In this document: in pieces, positions 54,775-63,935 of the stretch | How the letters are laid out: each line of letters starts with the position of its first letter | Numbering within the stretch: position 1 is the first letter of the stretch | NCBI GenBank assembly: GCA_937859595.1 | Contig: CALMAH010000003.1 | Location: forward strand, 1-64,000 | Origin: an uncultured Acidobacteriota bacterium | Lineage (GTDB): Bacteria; Acidobacteriota; Blastocatellia; Pyrinomonadales; Pyrinomonadaceae | Reading direction: 5' to 3' | DNA length: 64,000 nucleotides | Notes under the pieces: model-generated | The model's database searches: none | The model's input: the letters and a program-made list of their open reading frames with translations, nothing else | Told to the model about the DNA's origin: nothing | Program-made: the position numbers and the translations under genes

Positions 54775-55281
54775 ATGAAGGACTACAAGACGCTTGGCGA
54801 TCTAGCGGCCAATGAAATATTGATGCGTGAAGGCTGGTTTCACGGACTCCACAAGTTAATTCGCGACTACGGGCTTCCTCCGGACCGGGTTGCAGTTCAC
54901 AAGGCAAATTTCTTTAGGTTGCTACACGGAAAGATCGTCGAGGGGGAGCGAGAGGTACATCGGTTGGGTCAGGTCCTTGGCCTAATGAAGGCCAACTGCA
55001 GAGACGGAATGTTGACACGTCCATGGGAAGGCACTACTGCGTATGGACCGGCAAGCGAACTATTGAGACAGAATATGAAGGCGTTTGACGGTTGGTCGGT
55101 CAGCCTGTTAGAGACTCACATCAGCCTTCTTTGCGCAATAGAAAATCCGGAATCTGCCGGCATGAGGCTAAATGACCTGCGTACGTCTTTCATAAATCTA
55201 TGGAATACCCGAATGGGAACCAGACGTCCGCTTGACAATCACCCGGGGCTATTCCGTGGTCCATATATCTTCATACCATAG
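54775..55281 (+). CDS. Uncharacterised protein in secreted-protein module 1
   Basis: 168 residues from ATG 54775, chosen because GGCGGGGG lies 7 bp upstream; ATG 54754 is also in frame. The text is soluble and helical with several conserved-looking aromatic motifs (REGWFHGLHKLIRDYGLPPD). I recognise no family. It is the first gene of a plus-strand run facing the first CadC-PD40 gene. Confidence 0.7.
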   Translation: MKDYKTLGDLAANEILMREGWFHGLHKLIRDYGLPPDRVAVHKANFFRLLHGKIVEGEREVHRLGQVLGLMKANCRDGMLTRPWEGTTAYGPASELLRQNMKAFDGWSVSLLETHISLLCAIENPESAGMRLNDLRTSFINLWNTRMGTRRPLDNHPGLFRGPYIFIP

Positions 55282-55354
55282 GCCTTGATGGCGAGGGAAC
55301 AACGTATCCATGGCACGATTTGACACTATTGAGACAGTTCAGGGCGGAACAGAA

Positions 55355-55783
55355 ATGGCAGTAAATCTAACGAACGCGGTTGGGACCGGATCCCCGAATC
55401 AGCGCTCGGACGTTTTATTGATACAGGCGCTTTTCAAATATATCGAGAAAGGGCTGGGCAGATCGGCCCTCGGCCTCGGGCCGGATTACAACATTCCGGC
55501 GATCTCCGGTGTAATGGACGCCGATACCTATTCCGCAATCGGTGAGTTCCAGATCGCCAACATTCGGCAACTGCTAATGAAACGGTTTGACGGTGTGATA
55601 CACCCGGCAAACTATAAGGGAAGAAAGATAAACCTCTTCAAACGGCCGCTGATGTCGATCACCTATCTACACTTGCTGGCCAAGGATGCCTCGATCTTTC
55701 AGGGCAGCGGCGAGTACCCCTTTCAACTTTCGAGAATGAATGAGGAACTTGCTTTTGCCCTTGACGCCGCACTGATCGGGTAG
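55355..55783 (+). CDS. Small protein with peptidoglycan-binding-like pattern
   Basis: 142 residues from ATG 55355 (GGGCGG just upstream; an earlier ATG at 55310 adds 15 residues). The text NQRSDVLLIQALFKYI, then GVMDADTYSAIGEFQ, resembles PG_binding_1 repeats ('xxxDVxxLQxxL...G..Dxxtxxai..FQ'). No signal peptide is present. Similar small proteins accompany Hcp-type genes in some Acidobacteriota; that is from memory. Module 1. Confidence 0.65.
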   Translation: MAVNLTNAVGTGSPNQRSDVLLIQALFKYIEKGLGRSALGLGPDYNIPAISGVMDADTYSAIGEFQIANIRQLLMKRFDGVIHPANYKGRKINLFKRPLMSITYLHLLAKDASIFQGSGEYPFQLSRMNEELAFALDAALIG

Positions 55784-55870
55784 CGGCGAATCAGGGGCCT
55801 TAGATTCCGAGAACGCGCGATTATCTCGAGTAAGCGAACTTACACCAGATATAAGCGAGATACATAAGTT

Positions 55871-57082
55871 ATGAAAAATAGTAAATACACGTTGCTTTTT
55901 GTTATCGTTGCAGCCGCGATGCTTACCCAAAATGTCGCAGCACAGTTTCCACGTACCTTGCCGCGAGTGCCTGATCCGAGAGCGACCCCTTCGAACCCCA
56001 ACCCCGAAACCAAGCCTGAAACCGGCCGGAACGGTGGTGGTGATCGCGGCACGACCCACCTTTACCCGAATCAACGCCCGACAAACGATCCGATACTTGT
56101 AAAGACATCGATTTACATGGAGGCACGGGCGCATGACCGATATTGGAAGGTGCCAAACGAGTCGAACCATTCGAGCTGGGTTCCGGTTTTGCGGTTTGCT
56201 CAGTTTTTCGATAATTCGCGAAAACTGAACTATGTGGTTGAGTATTCAAACCCGGACGGGACCGCATGGTTTAGCGAAAAACTCGATCAAATGTCCATAG
56301 CTGCGAATCGAACGGTCGGATACCGCAGTTCCGACACGGCCAATCTGCTGAATACCAAGTCAACGAACGCGACGGGGGTTTTCGGATTCAAGGTGGTCGA
56401 CCAAGACAGCGGGGCCGAGGTATTTAGCGGAAAATTCAAAGTGTCTAAATTTGCCACGGGTTCGGGGCCAAGAGAAAAAAACAGGTTCGACTTTTATGTC
56501 GATCATGACTGGCTCATTCCGTTCGGCCGGATAGCATTTCACCACAGCGACCTTACCCAAGGTCCTCCTGCACCGCTTTTTAGCTTTTGGCTGAGAGGCC
56601 CGATCGAAAGGAAAGAGCTTGAAGCGCGACTCTCTTTCGGGGATAGGCAAGTAGCCTCGACGAATGATCGCGACGCAGTCGGCGGCATCGCCGACTATGA
56701 CGAAAGAACTACACAATTTGCCCCGGCGTTTGCCCCGCAGAATATTATCAAACGATGGGAGTTTGTACTTGGCAATTTTCGCTATAACAACGGAGCAAGG
56801 ATGAATCCCGAACGATTCAAGCAAGTTCATTGGGCAGAGGAAAATCCCGGAAATTACACTATTCGTGTTTATCAAAAGGGAATTCAGATCCGTGAGATGC
56901 AATTCTCGGTGGCGTCCGATGGAAGATTGGTTCGTCCCTCATATTCCGATCAGATCTTTGAGCCCTATTACGGCATAGTACTTCCGGTCAAAGTTACGGG
57001 TGAAGCGGAAAAATGGAATTCGGCCGCATGGAAGACAGATGCGTTCTACGGAAATCCGCTCAAGGGGTTCGCGGCCCCCTGA
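55871..57082 (+). CDS. Secreted protein, module 1 paralogue
   Basis: 403 residues with a signal peptide (MKNSKYTLLFVIVAAAMLTQ, then NVAAQ) and a Pro-rich linker. It is a clear paralogue of the gene at 62135: shared blocks include NHSSWVPV, FDFYVDHDWLIPFGRIAFHH, RTTQFAPAFAPQNI and the ending WKTDAFYGNPLKGFAA. No named domain is seen. It may be a beta-rich extracellular or periplasmic protein. Module 1. Confidence 0.85.
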   Translation: MKNSKYTLLFVIVAAAMLTQNVAAQFPRTLPRVPDPRATPSNPNPETKPETGRNGGGDRGTTHLYPNQRPTNDPILVKTSIYMEARAHDRYWKVPNESNHSSWVPVLRFAQFFDNSRKLNYVVEYSNPDGTAWFSEKLDQMSIAANRTVGYRSSDTANLLNTKSTNATGVFGFKVVDQDSGAEVFSGKFKVSKFATGSGPREKNRFDFYVDHDWLIPFGRIAFHHSDLTQGPPAPLFSFWLRGPIERKELEARLSFGDRQVASTNDRDAVGGIADYDERTTQFAPAFAPQNIIKRWEFVLGNFRYNNGARMNPERFKQVHWAEENPGNYTIRVYQKGIQIREMQFSVASDGRLVRPSYSDQIFEPYYGIVLPVKVTGEAEKWNSAAWKTDAFYGNPLKGFAAP

Positions 57083-57178
57083 CGTTGGAGTTAGATCAGC
57101 TGGATGACTCATTGTCTTGGACAGCCGGATCTTCGGTCCCGGGAATGCGAAATCAACAGGGGAGAGAACAGAGGAGTT

Positions 57179-57577
57179 ATGAAATACAGAATGTATGGAT
57201 ACGCACACGCCAGCGACGCGAAAAACATCACGCTGACGTCAATAGCTAATTATCGTAATGAAATAAGCGAAAAGACACCCGTGGAGGCGGGAACAATAAC
57301 GATGCTGGCGGAGAGCTTTAAGAATATGCCAAAACCGGCCCCGTTTCAGTTTACATGGAAATATGAGAAGGGCATTCCCAAGACGCTGTTCTCTGGGCTG
57401 AAGAAGGGCGAGGACTTTTCGCTTGATCTGAGAGTGCAGGTGATAGACGACAAGTCGAGCGTTAAAGTCCACGTCGAGTTCGACTTCTATCAATGCCGCT
57501 TGATAAAGATGCGTACACGCGGACAGGTGCAGACAATCGAAGCGTCGTTCGGAGGCTTTCAGAAACGTCCGGAATGA
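57179..57577 (+). CDS. Small uncharacterised protein closing module 1
   Basis: 132 residues; GAGGAG lies 6 bp before ATG 57179. It starts MKYRMYGYAHASDAKNITLT and has a long strand-rich middle (KGEDFSLDLRVQVIDDKSSV). Its place after the secreted paralogue matches that of the Hcp-like gene at 63399, but its sequence is not recognisably Hcp. Confidence 0.75.
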   Translation: MKYRMYGYAHASDAKNITLTSIANYRNEISEKTPVEAGTITMLAESFKNMPKPAPFQFTWKYEKGIPKTLFSGLKKGEDFSLDLRVQVIDDKSSVKVHVEFDFYQCRLIKMRTRGQVQTIEASFGGFQKRPE

Positions 57578-57616
57578 TCTCATTGTGAAAGTTCAAGTAT
57601 TTTCCGAGACCGAAAC

Positions 57617-58015
57617 ATGAAAAGCACATTCCGTTCAAAGGTCGATCGGTGGCTGGCGGCGATCATGATCGTAGCGATCATCAGCATCCCCATTTTGGCC
57701 GTAATTTCGATCAATGAGGGATGGCGGCTGCCGGCGGCCGTATTGTTCGCGTTTGAAGGGTTCATCATCTCGGTACTGTGGGCGACCTATTATCACATCG
57801 CGGGTGGTACGCCGTTCGTCCACAGCGGGCCGCAGCTCTGGCGCGTACCGATCAGCGACATTTATCAGATCACGCCGACGAACGATCCGCCCTCAAGTCC
57901 CGCACTCTCGCTCGACCGGCTCCGGATAGTGTACGGCGAGGGCCGTTCGATAATGGTCTCACCGGTCGAGAAGGAAGCGTTCATCGACGCGATCAACGCA
58001 GCGAAAAAAGGGTAA
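57617..58015 (+). CDS. Membrane protein with bacterial PH-type domain
   Basis: 132 residues: two N-terminal membrane helices (AAIMIVAIISIPILAVISIN and AAVLFAFEGFIISVLWATYY) and a soluble end (LWRVPISDIYQITPTNDPPS, SLDRLRIVYGEGRSIMVSP) typical of bPH_6/YyaB-type PH domains. It is convergent with msrB, with 10 bp between stops. Confidence 0.8.
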   Translation: MKSTFRSKVDRWLAAIMIVAIISIPILAVISINEGWRLPAAVLFAFEGFIISVLWATYYHIAGGTPFVHSGPQLWRVPISDIYQITPTNDPPSSPALSLDRLRIVYGEGRSIMVSPVEKEAFIDAINAAKKG

Positions 58016-58025
58016 GGTCGAAGGC

Positions 58026-58472
58026 TCAACTTCTCTGGGGAATTTCTTCTCCCTCTTCGAAGAATTCGAGCGAGGCGGAGTTTAGGCAGAAGCGTTGGCC
58101 GGTGGGGGGCGGGCCGTCGGGGAAGACGTGGCCCTGATGGCCGCCGCAGCGGGCACAGCGGATCTCGGTGCGGCGCATTCCGTAGCTGTTGTCGTCGATG
58201 TAGGCGAGGTGTTCCTTGTCGAACGGCGCGTAGAACGAAGGCCAGCCCGTTCCCGAATCGAACTTGTATTTCGAGGTAAAGAGCGGCAGCCCGCACAGGC
58301 GGCAGGCATACGTCCCGTCAAGTTTGTTGTCCAGCAGCGTCCCGCAAAACGGGGCTTCCGTGTCGTGATCGAGCAAAATTCGGTACTCCTCTTCGTTTAG
58401 GCCCTCGGCCAGCCTTTCGACCGCTTCGCGTTCGAGCGGCGTGATATCATATCCGGTCTCTGAAATTGACAT
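58026..58472 (-). CDS. msrB: Peptide-methionine (R)-S-oxide reductase MsrB
   Basis: 148 residues from ATG 58472 (GGGAGAAAGCG upstream). Two zinc CxxC pairs (CRLC, CARC), the SGTGWPSFY motif and the catalytic Cys in GQRFCLNSASLEF are all present. It reduces the R form of methionine sulfoxide in proteins. Its 3' end is the sequence that recurs as fragments A and B at 51.3 and 52.4 kb. Confidence 0.96.
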   Translation of the reverse strand: MSISETGYDITPLEREAVERLAEGLNEEEYRILLDHDTEAPFCGTLLDNKLDGTYACRLCGLPLFTSKYKFDSGTGWPSFYAPFDKEHLAYIDDNSYGMRRTEIRCARCGGHQGHVFPDGPPPTGQRFCLNSASLEFFEEGEEIPQRS

Positions 58473-58627
58473 CGCTTTCTCCCAGACGATATTACCAAAA
58501 AGCGTTCGCAACATGTCCGGTTAGGTGCGATAATACCGCTAAACCAAGCAAAGATCGACCCTTACGGCCCTGTTCGGATGCCCGATATTTCCCGGACATT
58601 GTAGAAAAGTAGTTGACCCGAAGCCAT

Positions 58628-58912
58628 AGGTCGCCGCATTAATAAGAAAATGCACCGCATTATGGTAATAATGCATTGCATTATAGGCAAAATGCATTGC
58701 ATTATACGAAAAATGCACCGCATTATGGACAAAATGCACCGCATTCAAAAGGTAATGCGGAAAATTGAAGAGGCAATGCAATGCATTTAGCAAATAATGC
58801 GGAAAATTATGTAAGAAATGCACCGTATGAAGAGATAAATGCATTGCATATCTACAAATATGCGACGCATTATCTACAAAATGCATCGCATTAGTCTAAT
58901 AATGCAGGAAAC
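58628..58912. repeat. 21-bp array of AATGC...GCATT dyads upstream of msrB
   Basis: About 12 full units of exactly 21 bp, consensus AATGCAYYGCATTAT followed by six looser bases ending in AA. Most units carry the inverted pair AATGC/GCATT three bases apart. Some units are decayed (AATGCGGAAAATT). The minus frame stays open as heptads (PHYLLNA, VHFVHNA, MHFAYNA). Units are not separated by unique spacers, so it is not a CRISPR array. Confidence 0.85.
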
Positions 58913-59176
58913 TTCCACCCATTGACCAAAAACAAATGCCCAGATCAGTAAAGATGTCTTTCACCGCTCTGCGATCGGGTCCGTGTTAATTCTAACTATT
59001 GTTCCGCTACCTGTTCCGGGCCGGCCGGCTTGACCGCTTGTCCGCTTTTTCTCCGCATATCCGTATTTCTTCGTGGAAGATCGAAACAGAGTTCTTCTAT
59101 AGCTCATTCTTAAGGTCGGCACCGACATGATATTCGCCTTTATGGGGCATCCGATCTGAAACGAGGAGATACGAGA
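58913..59176. other. Gap between the 21-bp array and the metalloprotease-like gene
   Basis: No supported gene. AGGAG at 59163-59167 is the ribosome-binding site of the next gene. The rest shows no recognisable signal. Confidence 0.5.
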
Positions 59177-59710
59177 ATGGACAAGTCATGGGAAAACAAG
59201 GTTCGCTCGACAAAGACGTTGACCTATTTCGACGAGAGCAACACGGGCAGATGGTCCGGGGTGGTCGCTGTCTCGGTGCAGGCGTTTAACCGCATTGCCC
59301 GGGGCATCGTTCAATACAAGCTGACGGACGACCGAAACTCGGCGAACGTCGTGATCGGCGTGGCGGAGGGCAGCGCCTCGTTCCCGTTCGGCGGAGACGA
59401 CAGGCCGATCGTCTTCTCAAAGACCTCCACACACGGCATCACGCGAACGTTCGCCTACAGCACCGGTATCGCGAAAGCGGCTATCTTTCTGCCGAGCGAC
59501 CCTTCGCAGGATAATCAAAACGTGCTCCAGTTCATTACCATCCATGAATTGATCCACGCCTGCGGGCTCGAGGCGCACGACAATGACGGCGTGCTTATGA
59601 CATTGCCAAATATTCAGGGCGGAAAGATCTTTTCGACGCCAAAGAGCAAAAAAATGCCGCCCTTTTTCATGGCCAATAAAACTATCGCGCGGCTAAGAGC
59701 GATCTGGTAA
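59177..59710 (+). CDS. Small metalloprotease-like protein
   Basis: 177 residues with FITIHELIHACGLEAHDNDG: HExxH followed by G and a third His (HELIHACGLEAH), the metzincin-like zinc motif. No signal peptide is visible, so it may be exported by another route or act in the cytoplasm. It lies between the two regulator modules, convergent to the second CadC-PD40 gene. A role as a secreted effector is only a suggestion. Confidence 0.7.
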   Translation: MDKSWENKVRSTKTLTYFDESNTGRWSGVVAVSVQAFNRIARGIVQYKLTDDRNSANVVIGVAEGSASFPFGGDDRPIVFSKTSTHGITRTFAYSTGIAKAAIFLPSDPSQDNQNVLQFITIHELIHACGLEAHDNDGVLMTLPNIQGGKIFSTPKSKKMPPFFMANKTIARLRAIW

Positions 59711-59758
59711 GGCTGTTACGCGGACGCGATACCGGGAATGACCGGTCCGTCAGGCAGC

Positions 59759-61921
59759 TTACCTAAGTCCTGTTATCAATACGGCGTCGTGCTTCCAGCC
59801 ACCCTGAACCACTGTAAAGCTCTTTCCGTCCGGTGAGACCGCGATCCCCGATACCTCGCTGACTTCGTCGTCACCCAGATCTGCGATCCGTCTCGTGGCC
59901 TTTCTGTCGAACGAGTATTGATACACGACATTTCCCTTATAATTGACGTTTGACATCATAAACAAAACGGACCTTCCGTCTGGCATCCATGAAAGTTCAA
60001 GGAGTCTTGAACTTTCGGACGGCAATTCGATCTTACCGACCGTTTCCTTTGTCGTCATCGAAACCAAGGCTACGAAGAGTTTGGAATTCATTCGTTTTTC
60101 AAACGCCATTGTCAGACCGTCCGGAGAAATTGCGATCTTCTCTTTTGTTCGATCATACTCCAGCCTTTCTTCGTTGCTATCGAGTGAGATAGACCAAAGA
60201 GTTCCGTCGATGCCATGTCGGTAGTAAACGGTTTTCCCGTCCGGAGCAACGAATATCGGCGAGCCGCCTTCCCTTGAGGTGATCTGAGTTTGATCGGCCC
60301 CGTCGGCGTTCATTTTCCAAACGTGTGCCGCGCCGCTCCGGTTTGATGTGAAGAATACCGTCTTATTGTCGGGAGAAACGACCGGCGCCCCGTCGCCACC
60401 CGGATCGGTGGTGATCTGCCGTCGTCTGCTCCCGTCCGGGTTTATGCTCCATATCTCATCGTTTCCGGACATTACCGATGCAAAATATATCTTTCCGTCG
60501 GGTGCATAGGCCGCGCGTGAGGCGTCCGCCAGAAAGCGCTTTTCTGAAGGGTCGTCGAGGCTGAATACATGGATGCGGAAATCTTGTTCGATCTGCGTTG
60601 AGATTAGCTTTCCTGCCTCCTTGTCAAGACTTAATACGGAATAAGCCTCAGAGTCGTTTGTCAGCGGTTCGGCTTTACCCGTGTCGGACGATAAATGCCA
60701 GATGCGAAAATGCTTGTTGGGTATCCTTGACGCGGTGAGCAGCAATCCGCTTCCGTCCGGCAGCCAGCATATATTCTTGATGTTAAAGAAACGTTCGGTC
60801 GTTACTACTTTTTCGGACGCGTCTAGTAGATCGAACTCCGCGACGCTAAAAGCATTTGCCTGATTGCGCGATTGCCCGAACGCGTAGGCGATTCGAGTGC
60901 CATCCGGCGAGATCTCGTTATCGGCGATACGTATCGGATATGGATGCGAAACAAGTTTTCTTTCGTTGTGGCCGGTTGCGGCATCCGCAGTGTAGAGAGA
61001 ACACCACTCTTCGTCCCGCCTAGGACAGCGGACATAGGATATCGTCTTTCCGTCGGGCGATATGCTGACCGAGCCATTGGTTCCGGAAAGCACCTTTTCC
61101 GGAATTCCGCCGAGTATTGACGTACGAAAAATCTCAATGGTGCCTTCCAGGTCACGCTTCCCGCGGCTGAAATATATCCACTCGCCGTCGGGCGAATATG
61201 TGAACTCGTAATAATCCTCTTCGGACGGCGGTATCATCTCGACATTGGTCCCCGATCCAAGCTGGCGGAGCCAGACGCTCTGTTTCTCTCCGGTCCTGAC
61301 AGAGAAAACTACGGTCTTTCCGTCCGGCGAGATCGCAGCGCCGAAAACATTGCCGGTCGTCGAGAGTTTTTCCGAGGCAAAGGGTGCGGACAAGACGGGC
61401 GCGGCGTCGATGTTTTCATTTTGCAGATAAAACGATCCAATTGCCGCAGCACATAAGAACAAGATTGTGGCCATCAATATCGAGTACCGGTGTCTGGGGA
61501 TAGATGCAGAGCCGGGATGAACAGTCCGCTGCCCGGCCGCATCTGAAGATGAAGCCGAAAACGGATCTGAAGCAGGTAAGACCTTTTCGACCTTCGCAAT
61601 AAACCTGTAACCTCGTCTCGGGATCGTCTCGATATAGGTAGGTGACTGGGCGTTGTCGCCGAGCGCTATGCGAAGCTGCCGAATGTTGAACGAGATATTG
61701 CCTTCCTCGACAAAACTGTCCGGCCAGACGTTTTCGAGGAGGAATTTCTTGTCTAGGATCCTACCCTGATTTTCCAACAGGACGAGAAGCAACTCGATCA
61801 TTTTCGGGGTTACCGGAATGACCTTATTATTCCGCCTCAAAGAGTTATCGTCAGTGCAGAGCCCGAACTGCCCGAATCTGTATAAGTGCCGTTGTTTCAA
61901 TGACTTACTATCCTCTAACAA
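59759..61921 (-). CDS. CadC-type membrane regulator with PD40 propeller (second)
   Basis: About 720 residues from TTG 61921; start uncertain. Same layout as the gene at 52454: winged helix (VTPKMIELLLVLLENQGRIL, SFVEEGNISFNIRQLRIALG, ETIPRRGYRFIAKV), one membrane helix (SILMATILFLCAAAIGSFYL) and a propeller with SPDG repeats. The order and several blocks (SVRCPxRDEEWCSLY-like) match closely. It is divergent from the secreted protein at 62135. Confidence 0.88.
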   Translation of the reverse strand: MLEDSKSLKQRHLYRFGQFGLCTDDNSLRRNNKVIPVTPKMIELLLVLLENQGRILDKKFLLENVWPDSFVEEGNISFNIRQLRIALGDNAQSPTYIETIPRRGYRFIAKVEKVLPASDPFSASSSDAAGQRTVHPGSASIPRHRYSILMATILFLCAAAIGSFYLQNENIDAAPVLSAPFASEKLSTTGNVFGAAISPDGKTVVFSVRTGEKQSVWLRQLGSGTNVEMIPPSEEDYYEFTYSPDGEWIYFSRGKRDLEGTIEIFRTSILGGIPEKVLSGTNGSVSISPDGKTISYVRCPRRDEEWCSLYTADAATGHNERKLVSHPYPIRIADNEISPDGTRIAYAFGQSRNQANAFSVAEFDLLDASEKVVTTERFFNIKNICWLPDGSGLLLTASRIPNKHFRIWHLSSDTGKAEPLTNDSEAYSVLSLDKEAGKLISTQIEQDFRIHVFSLDDPSEKRFLADASRAAYAPDGKIYFASVMSGNDEIWSINPDGSRRRQITTDPGGDGAPVVSPDNKTVFFTSNRSGAAHVWKMNADGADQTQITSREGGSPIFVAPDGKTVYYRHGIDGTLWSISLDSNEERLEYDRTKEKIAISPDGLTMAFEKRMNSKLFVALVSMTTKETVGKIELPSESSRLLELSWMPDGRSVLFMMSNVNYKGNVVYQYSFDRKATRRIADLGDDEVSEVSGIAVSPDGKSFTVVQGGWKHDAVLITGLR

Positions 61922-62134
61922 CTTTCTAATCGGAATATAACCGGATTCTAAGGAGAATAACGCGAAAAAAATAATTTGGTTGCGTCTTTCGTCGTGGCCA
62001 CCAAAAACCGGCTGCGGTCCTGGCCTGAGAAACTGACGACCATTGATCCGTCGTCGATCGGCCGGCTCAGCAGATCCGGAAATGGTGTGCCCGTTAAATA
62101 GACGAAAAGGAGACGAAAAATAGGAGAAACAAAA

Positions 62135-63379
62135 ATGAATCGATTCATAACTATCATAGCAATTTCACTACTTCATCTTGCCGCGGCACAGATCGTGTTT
62201 GCACAGATCACGATCAACGTTCCGCGCATTCCAAAGATCGGTGATCCGAAACCGGACACCGGACGAAACGGCGCGGGAAATAACACCAAGACCGACGGAA
62301 CCGGTAACACCTCAGTAACCGGAAACGGCACTGGAAAGGCGACCGGAGGGCCCGGACTCCTATATACGACGCCGCGTACGACGGACACCCCGATACTGGT
62401 CAGGAACTCGGTTTATGTTCAGGCAAAGTCGCACAACGAATACTGGAAGATGAAGGGCCAGCGGAATCATTCCAGTTGGGTCCCGCTCATTCGTTTCAGC
62501 CATTTTTTTAATAACGAAAGATCCTTGAACTACACAGTCGAATATTTCAATCCGGACGGTTCGCCGTGGTACAGCGAAATGCTGGAACAGAGCAGCAGAT
62601 ATGCTGCGGATCGGACAGTGCGTTTTGAGAGCCCAAGCCCCTGGGCAGGTGTTTTAGATTCGAAATCGACCGATGCGACGGGCATATTCTCGTTCAAGAT
62701 AACAAACGATGAGACGAAGGAGATCCTTTTTCAGGGGAAGTTCAAGGTAGGGAAGTTTAGTACGTCGAATGGCGGGCCCGACAAGAACAAGTTCGAATTC
62801 TATGTCGATCATGATTGGCTGATGCCGTTCGCGACGGTCGGATTTCACTTCTCTGGGTTTGAGATCGGCGGGATGCCGCCTCAGGTAAGCGTCTGGATCA
62901 AGGGCTCGCCTGACGCCTCTGATCTGGAAGCAAGGATCTACTACAAAGGCCAGCAGATCGGTTCGACAAAAGATGGCGGTGGAGCGAGCGACTATGACGA
63001 AAGGACAACAGATATGTCGGCGGCTTTTGCACCGCAGAACCGATGGAAGCGATGGCAGTTTCAATGGCACAAAGTGCTTTTCGACAACAACGGTTCCTTC
63101 AATAGGGACAATTTTCCGAATGCGTTCTACCTTGACAAGAATCCCGGAACCTACACCGTAAAGATCTTCGACAAGGAAAAGCAGATACGCGAGCTGGAAT
63201 TCACCGTCGGCAGTGATGGCCGGTTTGTTCGACCTCCGTATTCGGATCTGATGTTCAACCCGAACCACAACGTGTTCATTCCGGTAAAGGTCACCTCTCC
63301 CGATGAAAAGTGGAACGCGAACTCATGGAAAACCGATGCGTTCTACGGAAACCCGCTTGTAGGGTTTGACGCCCAATAG
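62135..63379 (+). CDS. Secreted protein, module 2 paralogue
   Basis: 414 residues; GGAGAA precedes the ATG. Signal peptide MNRFITIIAISLLHLAAAQI with cleavage near FAQ, then a Gly/Thr/Asn-rich linker (residues 35-75). Paralogue of the gene at 55871 (FYVDHDWLMPFATVGFHFSG, TDMSAAFAPQNRWKRWQF, WKTDAFYGNPLVGFDA). The next gene, Hcp-like, follows 20 bp later, suggesting an operon. Confidence 0.85.
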   Translation: MNRFITIIAISLLHLAAAQIVFAQITINVPRIPKIGDPKPDTGRNGAGNNTKTDGTGNTSVTGNGTGKATGGPGLLYTTPRTTDTPILVRNSVYVQAKSHNEYWKMKGQRNHSSWVPLIRFSHFFNNERSLNYTVEYFNPDGSPWYSEMLEQSSRYAADRTVRFESPSPWAGVLDSKSTDATGIFSFKITNDETKEILFQGKFKVGKFSTSNGGPDKNKFEFYVDHDWLMPFATVGFHFSGFEIGGMPPQVSVWIKGSPDASDLEARIYYKGQQIGSTKDGGGASDYDERTTDMSAAFAPQNRWKRWQFQWHKVLFDNNGSFNRDNFPNAFYLDKNPGTYTVKIFDKEKQIRELEFTVGSDGRFVRPPYSDLMFNPNHNVFIPVKVTSPDEKWNANSWKTDAFYGNPLVGFDAQ

Positions 63380-63398
63380 CGAAAAGGGGGACCAAAAG

Positions 63399-63824
63399 AT
63401 GGCATATGAGTATTTTCTGAAGATGGATGGTCTCTTTGGTGATTCGGATGATCCGCGCCATTTCGGCGAGATCAAACTCATTAGCGTCACCTGGGGATCT
63501 GATAGGGGACAGACTGGCGGAGGGGCTGCAGGTTCTGGAAGTCCGCAGATCAATGAACTTAAGGTGTTCAAGAACCATGACAGAACCTCTCCGATCCTGA
63601 TGCAGGCTTCGTCAGAAGGAAGGCACTTCAAGGAGGCCAGGTTGACGATCGAAAAGAGGTCGCTGATGGGGGCAATGCTGATCTCTCACGTTGTCGATAT
63701 GAGGTCGATAATCGTGGACTCGGTCCTTCCCCGACCGGGTCTCGACGAGATCACCTTATCCTTTGGACACATTCGCTTCGAAAAGGGAGCAATGCAATTG
63801 CTGCATGGAGCTCAGCGGATCTAA
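63399..63824 (+). CDS. Hcp-like (type VI secretion tube family) protein
   Basis: 141 residues from ATG 63399 (AAAAGGGGG upstream). MAYEYFLKMDGLFGDSDDPR, ISVTWGSDRG, VFKNHDRTSPILMQASSEGR and the C-terminal ITLSFGHIRFEKG match the Hcp/Hcp1 pattern of a hexameric beta-barrel that stacks into the injection tube. No other T6SS or phage-tail gene is visible in the window, so it may be an orphan or the locus may continue past 64 kb. Confidence 0.75.
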   Translation: MAYEYFLKMDGLFGDSDDPRHFGEIKLISVTWGSDRGQTGGGAAGSGSPQINELKVFKNHDRTSPILMQASSEGRHFKEARLTIEKRSLMGAMLISHVVDMRSIIVDSVLPRPGLDEITLSFGHIRFEKGAMQLLHGAQRI

Positions 63825-63935
63825 AGATGAGCGATCGGGTTCAGGAGAGCTGATCGGACGAGCGCATTTGGTCCGTCCGCTTAAAGACGGCCGGGTTAAA
63901 TGCGCTCTAAATACAAACAATAAATAGGAGACAAT

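Noticed and set aside
58628..58912. CRISPR array
   Set aside because: Units of 21 bp are directly adjacent with no unique spacers and no cas genes are near.
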